From: Bacteroidota bacterium
GTDB taxonomy: Bacteria > Bacteroidota > Bacteroidia > Bacteroidales > UBA10428
DNA: 64,000 bases
Direction: 5' to 3'
Assembly (NCBI GenBank): GCA_016699695.1
Contig: CP065006.1
Coordinates: 1,612,001 to 1,676,000 of the forward strand
Below the pieces are notes generated by a model. It saw only the letters and a program-made list of their open reading frames with translations, made no database searches and was not told the origin of the DNA. The translations under genes and the position numbers were made by a program. Shown here in pieces: positions 9,799 to 18,518 of this stretch. The stretch's first letter is position 1; each line of letters opens with the position of its first letter.

Positions 9799-9936
9799 TT
9801 GGTTGCAATTTTAGGCAATGATCTCAAAATAGACCGTTCAGCCTACGAAATATTACAAGTTTTAGGAATCTCTCTACTGGACAAAACCCCTGTAATAGAG
9901 CTATTTGCAAACATAGGTTACAATGAAGTCAAATAG
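9799..9936 (+). pseudogene. IS4-type transposase remnant (C-terminal fragment)
   Basis: Read in the frame of the stop at 9934-9936, the bases encode LVAILGNDLKIDRSAYEILQ followed by VLGISLLDKTPVIELF and a short tail. I recognise this as the C-terminal end of the DUF4372-type IS4 transposases common in Bacteroidota, where YEILQ and SLLDKTP are conserved. The rest of the transposase is absent, and the upstream sequence in the same frame does not look like the family. No inverted repeats are identifiable. It is a decayed insertion scar. Confidence 0.6.
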
Positions 9937-10020
9937 TTTGATTATAAATAACTGCTAATCAGATTATTATAAGTGGGTAATCATGTTCAGACAATTAAAA
10001 AAACATTTTTTATTACTACC

Positions 10021-10250
10021 TCACGGTGATAGTTGGCTTCAAATTCTAATAGCCTCAACGAATACTTAGTTGTTTTTAAGCTGAAAATATCAGCTTTCTG
10101 AAAAAAGTGCCTACTTTTAAGTGCTTCATAAAATAAAACTATGCGAACTTTTACTCTTTTTTTGCCCTGCTGTTAAGCCAACCATGCTCCAAAAAAAAAT
10201 TTGAAAGTTGAACCTCCTCTCGAAAGCAAAGTAGTGAAAACACAATGCAC
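10021..10250 (+). pseudogene. Truncated, frameshifted copy of the META-domain lipoprotein gene and its leader
   Basis: This segment aligns with 14043-14250, the leader and first ~30 codons of the intact META gene. Shared landmarks are a GGCTTCAAATT block, TCAACGAATACTTA, AAAAAAGTGCCTACTTTTA and AAAATAAAACTATGCGAA. After the ATG at 10141 the copy reads only MRTFTLFLPCC before a stop, because the sequence has shifted frame relative to the intact gene. The similarity ends near CTCTCGAA. The remaining ~100 codons of the gene are missing. Confidence 0.75.
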
Positions 10251-10377
10251 ATGCGAAAGTAATTTGACTACAATGAGCCTAAGCCACTTACTAAAAGGAA
10301 TTTTTTTGCCGATATTCCAACACAACAGAAAATAAAATTATAAAAAACATTAAACTATCAACATGGAGGACGAAATA

Positions 10378-11370
10378 ATGAAATCAATAAATGCAATAAA
10401 AAAAATAGCATTAACAACACTTTTAGCTTTCACCTTTTCTCTTTCAACACTTGTAGCCCAAAACGACACAATGTATGTAATGAAAGCAGGTGTGGTGGTA
10501 AAAAAATACAATGTACACACTCAAGTGGATAGCCTTATTTTTTACAATCCAAACAAAAAAGTAACCATTAACATTGCTTATGTAAACATCCCCGCCGGCA
10601 CTTTTATCATGGGTAACCCTCCGAGCGAAGAACCTCTCGGATGGGGAGCTGATAATCAATTTCAAGTTACGCTGAGTGCCTTTCGGATAAGCAAGTACGA
10701 AATTACGAATGCACAGTACGCCGTTTTTCTGAATGCCGTTGGCGTAGGCAACGATGGCAAGTATGCTGCAGGTGCTTACCCAACTAAGATCTTGATTACT
10801 GCTAGTAGTGGCAACTTTGACTGGGGCTTACATTACAACACCAATAAATGGGAACCTGTAACTGGTTACGAAAACCACCCTGCAATAAACGTATCATGGT
10901 ATGGAGCAATGGAGTTTGCTACCTATGTAGGTGGTAAATTGCCCACCGAAGCACAGTGGGAATATGCATGCCGTGCAGGCACTACCACTCGTTTTAATAC
11001 AGGTGATCATCTAACCAACCTGCAAGCCAATTACGATTGGGCATATCCTTATACAGGTGGCACCAACACTTTAACTACAAAACCAGGTAAATCTCAAGTC
11101 GTAGGCACTTACCCAGCCAATGCATGGGGATTATACGACATGCACGGCAATGTGGACGAATGGGTTAGCGATTATTTCGGCGACTATCCAACTACTCCCC
11201 AAACCAACCCAACTGGCGCCTCTGCTCCTAATAGTTACTCTCCCGAAGGCCGCATAATGCGGGGTGGTGGTTTTAATTCTCAAGCAAGGTGGTGCCTCTC
11301 GGCTCATCGCCGACACATACATTCGGCAGGGGGTGTGATTATTGGTTTTCGAGTTGTTATGGCCCCTTAG
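10378..11370 (+). CDS. SUMF1/FGE-like domain secreted protein (copy A)
   Basis: This 330-residue exported protein has a formylglycine-generating-enzyme-like domain (PF03781). I choose ATG 10378 over the in-frame ATG at 10363 because the latter overlaps a GGAGG ribosome-binding sequence. Residues 1-28 are a signal peptide. Residues ~55-330 hold the fold landmarks IPAGTFIMG, VTLSAFRISKYEITNAQY, LPTEAQWEYACRAGT, GLYDMHGNVDEWV and the closing GFRVV. The last segment has RGGGFNSQARWC with a single cysteine, so the two-cysteine site of true FGE is not present. It is more likely a binding or structural member than a sulfatase activator. It is paralogous to 12744-13712. Confidence 0.88.
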   Translation: MKSINAIKKIALTTLLAFTFSLSTLVAQNDTMYVMKAGVVVKKYNVHTQVDSLIFYNPNKKVTINIAYVNIPAGTFIMGNPPSEEPLGWGADNQFQVTLSAFRISKYEITNAQYAVFLNAVGVGNDGKYAAGAYPTKILITASSGNFDWGLHYNTNKWEPVTGYENHPAINVSWYGAMEFATYVGGKLPTEAQWEYACRAGTTTRFNTGDHLTNLQANYDWAYPYTGGTNTLTTKPGKSQVVGTYPANAWGLYDMHGNVDEWVSDYFGDYPTTPQTNPTGASAPNSYSPEGRIMRGGGFNSQARWCLSAHRRHIHSAGGVIIGFRVVMAP

Positions 11371-11478
11371 TTTGCTGTTTTATATGGCTATGAGATTAAA
11401 AAAAGATAATGAAAAGAGTTTTATCAAAATGGGAGGTTGCGACCACCATTTGATGAAATGGACAATTAGTCTGCCTTA

Positions 11479-11486
11479 TACATTTG
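11479..11486 (+). promoter_or_regulatory. Possible -7 promoter element for the DNRLRE gene
   Basis: TACATTTG matches the Bacteroidota -7 consensus TAnnTTTG exactly. The nearest upstream TTTG (11449-11452) is 26 bases away, longer than the usual 19-21, so support is partial. It would give a leader of about 75 bases before the start at 11567. Confidence 0.35.
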
Positions 11487-11566
11487 GCAAATACTAATAA
11501 ACTGTACTACAATAATATCTTATAATTAGAATAATTTGTAAACGATATAATCAATGGAGGTTTAAA

Positions 11567-12691
11567 ATGAAACACAAACGTTTAAAGCTAGTAGCGATAC
11601 ATTTGTTTGGTTTAGCATTAACAGGAGTATTTGCACAAAATATGAATGTGAAAGTATCAAACGGTACGCAGACAGCTATTCCTGTTAATACTATTAAAAA
11701 GTTGACCTTTACATCCAGCAGTATTGCAGTTTACAAGACTAATGGCAGTGCTGCTGGTTATGCCTATAGTAATGTGCGCAATTTAAATTTCGACAACATC
11801 AAAAGTGTAAGTATTAGTTCGCTTAAAAATTCCAAAATCTTTAGTTTACCCCAGTATGTTAACACTCTGAGTAATGATTATCCACTAATGATTGCTATGA
11901 CATGGACATGGAGCGGTGTTTTAGGAATTCAAAGAACCTTGCTCCAATTTGATTTGTCACAAATTCCAAGTAATGCAATTATCCAATCCGCAACTCTTAG
12001 TTTAAAAGGGTCTGGAAGTAATCCACATACACATAGCAATTCTTCATCATTAAATCGTATAACGCAAGCTTGGGATTATAGTAATGCTACATGGACCAAT
12101 ATGAATAATAAATATACTACTACCGGTAGTATTCCAATTACAGGCACAACTTCCGGAGCACCTAACGAAAACAAAACGGTTGATATAAAAAGTATGGTTC
12201 AATATTGGGTTAATAATCCACAATTAAACTATGGTATGATGTTAAAGCTTGATAATGAAACTACATACGCAACAATGCAATTTGGTACCGACGACAATAC
12301 TAACTCGACATTACGCCCTGTATTGAATATAAGCTATGTCATTTCTTCTCTTAAGAGTGCTGGTTCAACAATTTTTGATGAAGAATTTGCGGCAAATCCA
12401 CCAAGCATAGTTACTACAGAAGAGAATGTTTCCGACAGTACTTTGTTTGATAAAAACATAATTATTTCGCCTATTCCGGCATATAATTATTTAGATATTA
12501 CAATTAATGCCAATGGTGTTGAAAACGTAAGCTATGAAATATATGATTTACTTGGGGCAAAAAAAGCTTTTGGACAAATATCAGCTCAAAATAAAGAAAA
12601 ACTTGGAATTGAATCACTAGGTGAAGGAGTATATTTTATTAGGTTTAAATATAAAAATGAAGTGATATCTAAGAAATTTATAGTTAAGTAA
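11567..12691 (+). CDS. DNRLRE-domain secreted protein with T9SS type A sorting domain
   Basis: This 374-residue protein has a signal peptide (residues 1-24, ending VFAQ). Next comes a short segment resembling those after the signal in the neighbouring SUMF1 proteins. A DNRLRE domain follows (about 85-260: RTLLQFDLSQIP, ITQAWDYSNATW, VDIKSMVQYW, LRPVLNISY). A C-terminal T9SS type A sorting domain lies at ~300-374 (SPIPAYNYLDI, then YEIYDLLGAK and a final KKFIVK). DNRLRE domains occur in secreted surface proteins. It should be exported by Sec, then secreted by T9SS and cleaved or anchored. A GGAGG sits at good spacing before the ATG. It lies between the two SUMF1 paralogues, on the same strand. 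Confidence 0.88.
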   Translation: MKHKRLKLVAIHLFGLALTGVFAQNMNVKVSNGTQTAIPVNTIKKLTFTSSSIAVYKTNGSAAGYAYSNVRNLNFDNIKSVSISSLKNSKIFSLPQYVNTLSNDYPLMIAMTWTWSGVLGIQRTLLQFDLSQIPSNAIIQSATLSLKGSGSNPHTHSNSSSLNRITQAWDYSNATWTNMNNKYTTTGSIPITGTTSGAPNENKTVDIKSMVQYWVNNPQLNYGMMLKLDNETTYATMQFGTDDNTNSTLRPVLNISYVISSLKSAGSTIFDEEFAANPPSIVTTEENVSDSTLFDKNIIISPIPAYNYLDITINANGVENVSYEIYDLLGAKKAFGQISAQNKEKLGIESLGEGVYFIRFKYKNEVISKKFIVK

Positions 12692-12743
12692 TGGTTTAAT
12701 AAATAAGAGAAATATAACCTTAAATTCAAGTATTAAAAAAAAT

Positions 12744-13712
12744 ATGAAAAAGCTTATCTTACTAATCATAGCATTTGCTTCCATTTCTATTGGAATTCAA
12801 GCCCAAAACGACACAATGTATGTAATAAAAAACGGAATTGTTGTTGGCAAGCACAATATAAAAACAGAGGTTGACAGCGTTATCTTTTACAAACCAAGCA
12901 CCAATACATCGTCCATAAACATTGCGTGCGTAAACATTCCTGCCGGCACCTTTATCATGGGCAGCCCCGCAAGTGAAGTTAAACAGAAGGATGATGAAAC
13001 ACAACACCAGGTAACGTTGAGTACCTTTCGCATGAGCAAGTATGAAATAACCAATGCACAGTTTGCGGCTTTTTTGAATGCTAAAAACATAGGTGTCGAT
13101 GGAAAATATGCTGCAGGTACTTACCCCACACAAGCCTTAATTTATGCCAGCGTTACTGGACACGACTGGGGTTTGCATTATAACACCAATAAATGGGTGC
13201 CAGTTGCAGGTTACGAAAACCACCCGGTAATATACGTAACATGGTACGGAGCAACCGAGTTTGCTACTTATGTAGGAGGTAAATTGCCCACCGAAGCACA
13301 GTGGGAATATGCTTGCCGTGCCGGCACCACCACCCCTTTTAATACAGGTAATTATTTAACCAACCTTCAAGCTGTCTACTTTTGGGATTATCCGTATACT
13401 GGTGGCCCCTACACTGAAACCAACAACAACCCAATGGAACCTTACGCAGTTGGTGGATACCCTGCAAATGCATGGGGCTTATTCGACATGCACGGTAATA
13501 TGTTCGAATGGTGTAGCGATTGGTATGCGTTTTATCCAACAACAGCCCAAACCAACCCCACTGGTCCTACATCGGAACAGGGTTCAGGCCGTGTGAATCG
13601 TGGTGGTGGTTGGCACAGCACAGCTGGAAATTGTCGTTCGGCTGCTCGCTACAGTAATCCCCCTGAAGCAAAAGAAAGCATCATCGGGTTTCGTGTTGTC
13701 TACGTCCCCTAG
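12744..13712 (+). CDS. SUMF1/FGE-like domain secreted protein (copy B)
   Basis: This 322-residue paralogue of copy A has a signal peptide (residues 1-20, ending IQAQ), then NDTMYVIKNGIVVGK, which is nearly the same post-signal segment as in copy A. The SUMF1 domain shows IPAGTFIMGSP, FRMSKYEITNAQF, LPTEAQWEYACRAGT, GLFDMHGNMFEWCSDWY and RGGGWHSTAGNCRSAARYS. Only one cysteine lies in the catalytic-loop position, so FGE activity is unlikely. The stop-codon surroundings (CCCCTAGTTTGCTG) match those of copy A (CCCCTTAGTTTGCTG), showing the duplication ran past the stop. Confidence 0.88.
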   Translation: MKKLILLIIAFASISIGIQAQNDTMYVIKNGIVVGKHNIKTEVDSVIFYKPSTNTSSINIACVNIPAGTFIMGSPASEVKQKDDETQHQVTLSTFRMSKYEITNAQFAAFLNAKNIGVDGKYAAGTYPTQALIYASVTGHDWGLHYNTNKWVPVAGYENHPVIYVTWYGATEFATYVGGKLPTEAQWEYACRAGTTTPFNTGNYLTNLQAVYFWDYPYTGGPYTETNNNPMEPYAVGGYPANAWGLFDMHGNMFEWCSDWYAFYPTTAQTNPTGPTSEQGSGRVNRGGGWHSTAGNCRSAARYSNPPEAKESIIGFRVVYVP

Positions 13713-14154
13713 TTTGCTGAGAATGCCACAAAAACAAAATAAACACTTACTCCGTTGTAACATTAGTGCTAAGTGTTAAGAGATTATATTTTTAAAAACC
13801 TAAAACGGATTGCCTTTGAACAATAAATACCAGCATACTAACTCAAGATAACAAGCAAACGGGGCTCAATGGTTTGCGAATCTTGCCTCTCGTTAACCAT
13901 GTGTTTACCTTGCTTGGTATTCTCCCCGCCAATTTGTTTGGTCCGGTAGCGAAATAATATTGGCAACTATCTCCTGATAAGCTTGCCAAACCTTAGTCCT
14001 CAAACAATTAACAAAAACAATCTTTATCGCTACACCATGGAAATAGTAGGCTTCAAATTATAGTGGTGTCAACGAATACTTATTTGTTTTTAAACAGAAT
14101 TTATACGCTATTAGAAAAAAGTGCCTACTTTTATTTTCTCTATAAAATAAAACT
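13713..14154. other. 442 bp gene-free stretch
   Basis: No coding ORF is visible. The first bases repeat the flank of SUMF1 copy A. The last ~110 bases (from about 14043) are the leader of the META gene, whose decayed duplicate lies at 10021. Nothing else is recognised. Confidence 0.6.
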
Positions 14155-14565
14155 ATGCGAATTTTTACGCTAATCTTTGTCCTGGTGTTAAGCCTGCAAT
14201 GCACCAACAAAAAACTTCCGAAAGGCGAACCAACTCTCGAAGGAAGCTGGCAACTGGTTGAACTTACTGGATTTGAATATAGCCTGGAAGGGGCTAATGG
14301 CAATCCGGTTCTCATTGTGAAGCTCGATGCTAAAACCTACAATGGCCATACCGGTTGCAACAGCATGAGTGGTACCCTGCTCGATACCAAGTCGGGGATT
14401 AGGTTTTCCGATGCCCTGATGACCCGCATGGCCTGCAACGACGAAGGTCTCGAACAAGCTTATTTAATAGCCCTGAGAAGTTTTACATCTTATCGCTTCG
14501 AGGGCTCCAGACTAGTTTTGATGGACAATGACAAAACATTGGCTGTTTTTGAGCCTCGCAAATGA
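14155..14565 (+). CDS. META-domain (HslJ-like) lipoprotein
   Basis: This 136-residue protein has a lipoprotein signal (MRIFTLIFVLVLSLQC, lipobox Cys16) followed by a single META domain (PF03724) at ~28-134. The family pattern is present: LEGSWQLVEL, the central GHTGCNSMSGTLL, RMACNDEGLEQAYLIAL and the closing LVLMDNDKTLAVF. E. coli HslJ is a META lipoprotein linked to novobiocin tolerance and heat shock; a role here is not established. A bidirectional terminator follows. A broken duplicate of its 5' end lies 4 kb upstream. Confidence 0.9.
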   Translation: MRIFTLIFVLVLSLQCTNKKLPKGEPTLEGSWQLVELTGFEYSLEGANGNPVLIVKLDAKTYNGHTGCNSMSGTLLDTKSGIRFSDALMTRMACNDEGLEQAYLIALRSFTSYRFEGSRLVLMDNDKTLAVFEPRK

Positions 14566-14617
14566 GTTGCTTTTTAAAACATTTATTTCTGAAATATTAA
14601 GAATTTTTCCTCTACAA

Positions 14618-14648
14618 AAAAACCGGCCACCCAATGGTGCCGGTTTTT
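14618..14648. terminator. Bidirectional intrinsic terminator between the META gene and mutB
   Basis: AAAAACCGGC (14618-14627) pairs perfectly with GCCGGTTTTT (14639-14648) around an 11-base loop, with T runs on both strands. It lies between convergent genes ending at 14565 and 14675 and can serve both. Confidence 0.85.
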
Positions 14649-14674
14649 AAATAATATTCAAAGCTTTTCTGCTT

Positions 14675-16828
14675 TTAACTGTTTGCTTCAATTAATATTT
14701 CCAGAATTTTAATAGCAGCTTCCGATACCGAGGTACCCGGACCGAAAATGGCCATTACGCCTGCATCGTAAAGAAACTGGTAATCCTGTGCCGGAATCAC
14801 CCCGCCTGCAATAACCATAATATCTTCGCGGCCCAGTTTTTTCAGTTCTGCAATTACCTGTGGAACCAAAGTTTTATGCCCGGCTGCCAGCGACGATACG
14901 CCCAGTATATGCACATCGTTCTCTACTGCCTGACGTGCCGCTTCGGCTGGGGTCTGGAACAAAGGGCCAATATCCACATCGAAACCTATATCGGCATAGC
15001 CGGTCGATACCACTTTGGCGCCACGGTCGTGACCGTCCTGTCCCATTTTAGCTACCATTATGCGGGGCTGACGGCCTTCCATTTTGGCAAATTTTTCGCA
15101 AAGCTCACGGGCCTTGGCAAAACTCTTGTCGTCAGCAGATTCTGACGAGTAAACTCCATTAATCGATCGTATCACGGCTTTGTATCTTCCTGAAATTTCT
15201 TCTATGGCATCGGATATCTCTCCAAGGGTAGCCCTGTTTTTGGCGGCTTCGATGGAAAGCTCAAGCAGGTTGCCTTTCCCGCTGCGGGCAGCCTCTGTAA
15301 TTTTGGTAAGCGAAAGTTTTACGGCCTGGTTATCGCGCTCCTTTTTTAACAGCTTTAAACGGGCAATCTGCGATTCGCGCACTGCGGTGTTATCCACTTC
15401 GAGAATATCGAGTGGAGCTTCTTTGTCGAGCCTGTATTTATTGACCCCTACTATGGTGTCGAGCTTCGAGTCGATACGGGCTTGCTTGCGGGCAGCAGCC
15501 TCCTCGATACGCATTTTGGGTATGCCTGTTTCAATGGCCTTGGACATACCTCCCAGCTCTTCCACTTCCTCAATTAAGGCCCATGCTTTTTGCACAAGCT
15601 CGTGTGTGAGCGACTCAACATAGTACGAACCTGCCCAGGGATCGACCGAGCGGCATATTTGTGTTTCTTCCTGCAAATAAATCTGGGTGTTACGGGCAAT
15701 GCGTGCCGAAAAATCGGTGGGTAGTGCAATAGCCTCGTCCAGTGCATTTGTATGGAGCGATTGGGTGTGGCCCAGTGCGGCAGCCATGGCTTCGATGCAG
15801 GTGCGGGCAATATTGTTGAACGGATCCTGCTCGGTAAGCGACCAGCCCGATGTTTGCGAGTGTGTGCGCAAAGCCAGAGATTTGGGATTTTTTGGGTTGA
15901 ACTTATTCACAATTTTGGCCCAAAGCAAGCGACCTGCCCGCATTTTGGCTATTTCCATAAAGTGGTTCATACCCACAGCCCAGAAAAACGAGAGTCGTGG
16001 AGCAAAGGCATCGATGTCGAGCCCGGATTTTACTCCTGTGCGCAAATAGTCGAGCCCATCGGCCAGGGTGTATGCCAGCTCAATGTCGGCAGTGGCTCCG
16101 GCTTCCTGCATATGGTAACCCGATATGCTGATGGAATTAAACTTGGGCATTTTTTGCGAAGTAAATTCAAAAATATCGGCAATAATGCGCATCGACATCT
16201 CCGGAGGATAGATGTAGGTGTTACGCACCATAAATTCTTTTAGAATATCGTTCTGTATGGTACCACTAAGCTCTTCGAGTTTGGCACCATGTTCCAGTCC
16301 GGCTACAATGTAAAAGGCCAGAATGGGCAAAACAGCTCCGTTCATAGTCATGGATACCGACATCTTGTTCAGGGGAATCTGGTCGAACAAAATTTTCATG
16401 TCGAGTATCGAATCGATGGCTACTCCGGCTTTGCCTACATCACCCACCACCCTTTCGTGGTCCGAATCGTACCCGCGATGGGTAGCCAGGTCAAAGGCCA
16501 CGGAAAGACCTTTTTGGCCGGCAGCCAGGTTGCGGCGGTAAAAGGCATTCGACTCCTCGGCTGTAGAAAATCCGGCATACTGCCTGATGGTCCACGGCTG
16601 CATCACATACATGCTCGAATAGGGGCCACGCAAATAGGGCGCAAGTCCGGCAGCATAATTCAGATGCTCCATCTCGAGCAAATCGTTTTCGGTATACACC
16701 GATTTTACCTTAATCTGCTCGGGGGTTACCCAGTTCTTTTCGATGCGATGTTGTTTTTCCCACTCAGCAGCCGACAGTCTGGAGGCAGCAACGCTCTTTA
16801 GTTCTATTTTTGAAAAATCTGGTTTCAT
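14675..16828 (-). CDS. mutB: Methylmalonyl-CoA mutase, large (catalytic) subunit
   Basis: This B12-dependent enzyme interconverts (R)-methylmalonyl-CoA and succinyl-CoA, in propionate formation or use. The 717-residue protein has the TIM-barrel catalytic domain at ~50-560 (TIRQYAGFSTAEESNAFYRR, FDLATHRGYDSDH, SISGYHMQEAGATADIELAY) and the C-terminal cobalamin domain with DGHDRG, whose H600 is the lower axial ligand. Length and motifs are full. Its partner mutA lies upstream on the same strand, but the two are 1.7 kb apart, separated by cassette-like genes; in most Bacteroidota they are adjacent. Only ~36 bases of native leader remain before the insert, so its expression must depend on read-through or a promoter in the insert. 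Confidence 0.97.
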   Translation of the reverse strand: MKPDFSKIELKSVAASRLSAAEWEKQHRIEKNWVTPEQIKVKSVYTENDLLEMEHLNYAAGLAPYLRGPYSSMYVMQPWTIRQYAGFSTAEESNAFYRRNLAAGQKGLSVAFDLATHRGYDSDHERVVGDVGKAGVAIDSILDMKILFDQIPLNKMSVSMTMNGAVLPILAFYIVAGLEHGAKLEELSGTIQNDILKEFMVRNTYIYPPEMSMRIIADIFEFTSQKMPKFNSISISGYHMQEAGATADIELAYTLADGLDYLRTGVKSGLDIDAFAPRLSFFWAVGMNHFMEIAKMRAGRLLWAKIVNKFNPKNPKSLALRTHSQTSGWSLTEQDPFNNIARTCIEAMAAALGHTQSLHTNALDEAIALPTDFSARIARNTQIYLQEETQICRSVDPWAGSYYVESLTHELVQKAWALIEEVEELGGMSKAIETGIPKMRIEEAAARKQARIDSKLDTIVGVNKYRLDKEAPLDILEVDNTAVRESQIARLKLLKKERDNQAVKLSLTKITEAARSGKGNLLELSIEAAKNRATLGEISDAIEEISGRYKAVIRSINGVYSSESADDKSFAKARELCEKFAKMEGRQPRIMVAKMGQDGHDRGAKVVSTGYADIGFDVDIGPLFQTPAEAARQAVENDVHILGVSSLAAGHKTLVPQVIAELKKLGREDIMVIAGGVIPAQDYQFLYDAGVMAIFGPGTSVSEAAIKILEILIEANS

Positions 16829-16856
16829 TAAAATATTTTTTTTAATAAATCATTTT

Positions 16857-17024
16857 CATACAACCATTCCATGGTATGGTGTCGTGCGGGATTACGTGGT
16901 GATTATTTAGCTCGGTATACGAAAGTAGGAGCGAGCTACAACCGACGACAAAGGAGGAGCTCAGCGTAGCTAAACCTACGCGCCCTAATGAGCCACGTTT
17001 GCTCGGTATCGTGTGTTGTGGAGC
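16857..17024 (-). repeat. attC-like structured element A
   Basis: This ~168-base block has nested inverted repeats: GCTCG/CGAGC around 16911-16937 and GCGTAG/CTACGC near 16962-16980. The core at 17015-17024 (GTTGTGGAGC) is the reverse complement, 9 of 10, of GCTACACAAC at 17738-17747 on the far side of the PIN toxin-antitoxin pair. The 24-mer at 16873-16896 matches element B at 17755-17778 in 20 of 24 positions. No ORF is present. Confidence 0.55.
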
Positions 17025-17029
17025 AATAT

Positions 17030-17479
17030 TTATTTATTTTCTAATTTATTACGAAGTTTTACCATATCCTCAGTCATTAGGACTTTTTCATAACCTAAAG
17101 ATTTTAATCCATTGAAAAGTGGTTTGTCACCAGTCCAAAGAATTGATTCTTGATATTCATTTAGTGCTACGAAAGCAATATCATTCACGTCAATGTCTTT
17201 AACAAGTTCAAATGCAAGTAATCTAAAAGATCTTGGTATTTGCTCTACATTAATAAATGAAATGCTTCTATATACAAGCCTCTGTGATTCAAATAAATCA
17301 CGTTCAGGTAATTTTGATGCTTTCTTCAACTTATCCCAATGATTATCGATTTCAGTTAATAAAAAGTGACAACTCCAAAACTGAAATGTATCGTTGGAAT
17401 TTAAAATCAGATCTCCAATTATACTCTTTGTATTTAGTATAGCACTGAATGCAATATTGGTATCAACAATAATCTTCAT
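17030..17479 (-). CDS. PIN-domain toxin (VapC-like ribonuclease)
   Basis: This 149-residue protein has a PIN fold. Acidic residues in the expected places are D6 (IVDTN), E43 (LLTEID), D97/D100 (DIDVND) and D118 (WTGDKPL), which would form the metal site of an endoribonuclease. The start overlaps the stop of the 67-residue gene before it by 4 bases, the usual arrangement of a type II toxin-antitoxin operon. The RNA target is unknown. The pair sits between attC-like elements A and B. Confidence 0.85.
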   Translation of the reverse strand: MKIIVDTNIAFSAILNTKSIIGDLILNSNDTFQFWSCHFLLTEIDNHWDKLKKASKLPERDLFESQRLVYRSISFINVEQIPRSFRLLAFELVKDIDVNDIAFVALNEYQESILWTGDKPLFNGLKSLGYEKVLMTEDMVKLRNKLENK

Positions 17480-17679
17480 TTGAGAAAGGTGTCCTTATTT
17501 TTTTCCCACCAATCCCGGTTCACATCAGCAGCAAGCTTATCAACAAATTCTTGAGTTGCTTTTGATTTTGATGTTACTTCTTGATACCGAATGTAATCAA
17601 TAATCCGCTGTGCACCTTCGACATCAACTGAACTTGGTATTCTTATCAAGATTTCTTTATCTGTCCTTTCAATTATCAT
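17476..17679 (-). CDS. Antitoxin partner of the PIN toxin
   Basis: This 67-residue acidic protein overlaps the PIN toxin gene by 4 bases and precedes it. The first ~20 residues (IERTDKEILIRIPSSVD) look like a beta strand pair; the rest is helical with KSKATQEFVDKLAADV and an aromatic tail suited to wrapping the toxin. I do not recognise the exact family. The call rests on size, order, overlap and the neighbouring PIN protein. Confidence 0.72.
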   Translation of the reverse strand: MIIERTDKEILIRIPSSVDVEGAQRIIDYIRYQEVTSKSKATQEFVDKLAADVNRDWWEKNKDTFLK

Positions 17680-17737
17680 ATCATTGACTTTTTTGCAAAT
17701 TTACAAAATTCAAGGCAAAGTATATAGTTTAAGTTTT

Positions 17738-17875
17738 GCTACACAACGGCCGGCGGTATGAGGTCGTGGCGGATTACGGAGCGAATACTTATCAAGGTAC
17801 ACCAAATGTAAATGCGAGTGATAACCTTTGCACCCGGAAAACCCCGCCATGCCTTATGACCGCTTGTTAGCGGTT
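17738..17875 (-). repeat. attC-like structured element B
   Basis: This ~138-base imperfect palindrome carries CGGTATGAGGTCGTGGCGG on the left (from 17754) and CCCCGCCATGCCTTATGACCG on the right, near 17842, which are largely complementary. Its outer core GTTAGCGGTT (17866-17875) is perfectly complementary to AACCGCTAAC at 18519-18528 beyond the next gene. Its inner end GCTACACAAC matches the core of element A. It shares a 24-mer (20 of 24) with element A. Confidence 0.58.
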
Positions 17876-18475
17876 GTTTTTTATTTTATCATCATTAATC
17901 TCTAATAATTTTTTTTCAGTTGCTGTCAATAAATCTGGATATTGAATCTGATATTTCAATTTATCAACCTGCAAGAAATTCCCAGCTTTGAACTCAATCC
18001 TAATTTGGTCAATTATTCTTTGGTCGCCAGAATAAATCTTTTTATCAGAATTATTTTTAGAATCTCGTATTTTATTTAAATCTATGATTTTGTCAGAAGC
18101 TTTCTGTCTAAAAATGATGGCGTTATTCTCAGTAAAGTCATTTAATAAATCCTTTAAATCAATCAATAGACAACGAAATGCATCTAATGGGTCGTCCGAA
18201 AAATTGGGATATTTATTTTGACCATGCTTATCAACTAAATCAATATAATCCTCATGTGATAAAATCAAGTCATTAATCTTATATGACACAAGTCCCAATG
18301 ACCAACGAAAATGAAGGTCAATCGTTTTATCTTCATTGATAAATTGTCCATGTGCGAAATCTCCACCAGAACCATGTCCAGTCTCAATTAGCTTAAATTT
18401 AAAATCCAACGAGCTTAAATAAGTCGAAAGAATCTCAGCTCCATTTATTAATAGTTGTTCTGGTTTTAAATTCAT
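17867..18475 (-). CDS. Cassette-borne protein of unknown function
   Basis: This 202-residue soluble protein has no signal peptide or membrane segment. The N-terminal ~110 residues alternate strands and helices and contain GHGSGGDFAHGQF and DLHFRWSLGLVSYKI. The C-terminal ~80 residues are basic and helical. I recognise no family; single-domain immunity-like or defence accessory proteins have this look, but that is a guess. AT content is higher than the flanking mut genes. The gene is exactly bracketed by complementary 10-base cores (17866-17875, 18519-18528), and its stop codon overlaps element B. Confidence 0.7.
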   Translation of the reverse strand: MNLKPEQLLINGAEILSTYLSSLDFKFKLIETGHGSGGDFAHGQFINEDKTIDLHFRWSLGLVSYKINDLILSHEDYIDLVDKHGQNKYPNFSDDPLDAFRCLLIDLKDLLNDFTENNAIIFRQKASDKIIDLNKIRDSKNNSDKKIYSGDQRIIDQIRIEFKAGNFLQVDKLKYQIQYPDLLTATEKKLLEINDDKIKNNR

Positions 18476-18518
18476 TTAATCTTTGTCAATAAATTATATG
18501 CTCTGGTCGTCTTAAAAT

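Noticed and set aside
10378..13712. True sulfatase-maturing enzymes
   Set aside because: No sulfatase adjoins and the active-site cysteine pair of FGE is incomplete.
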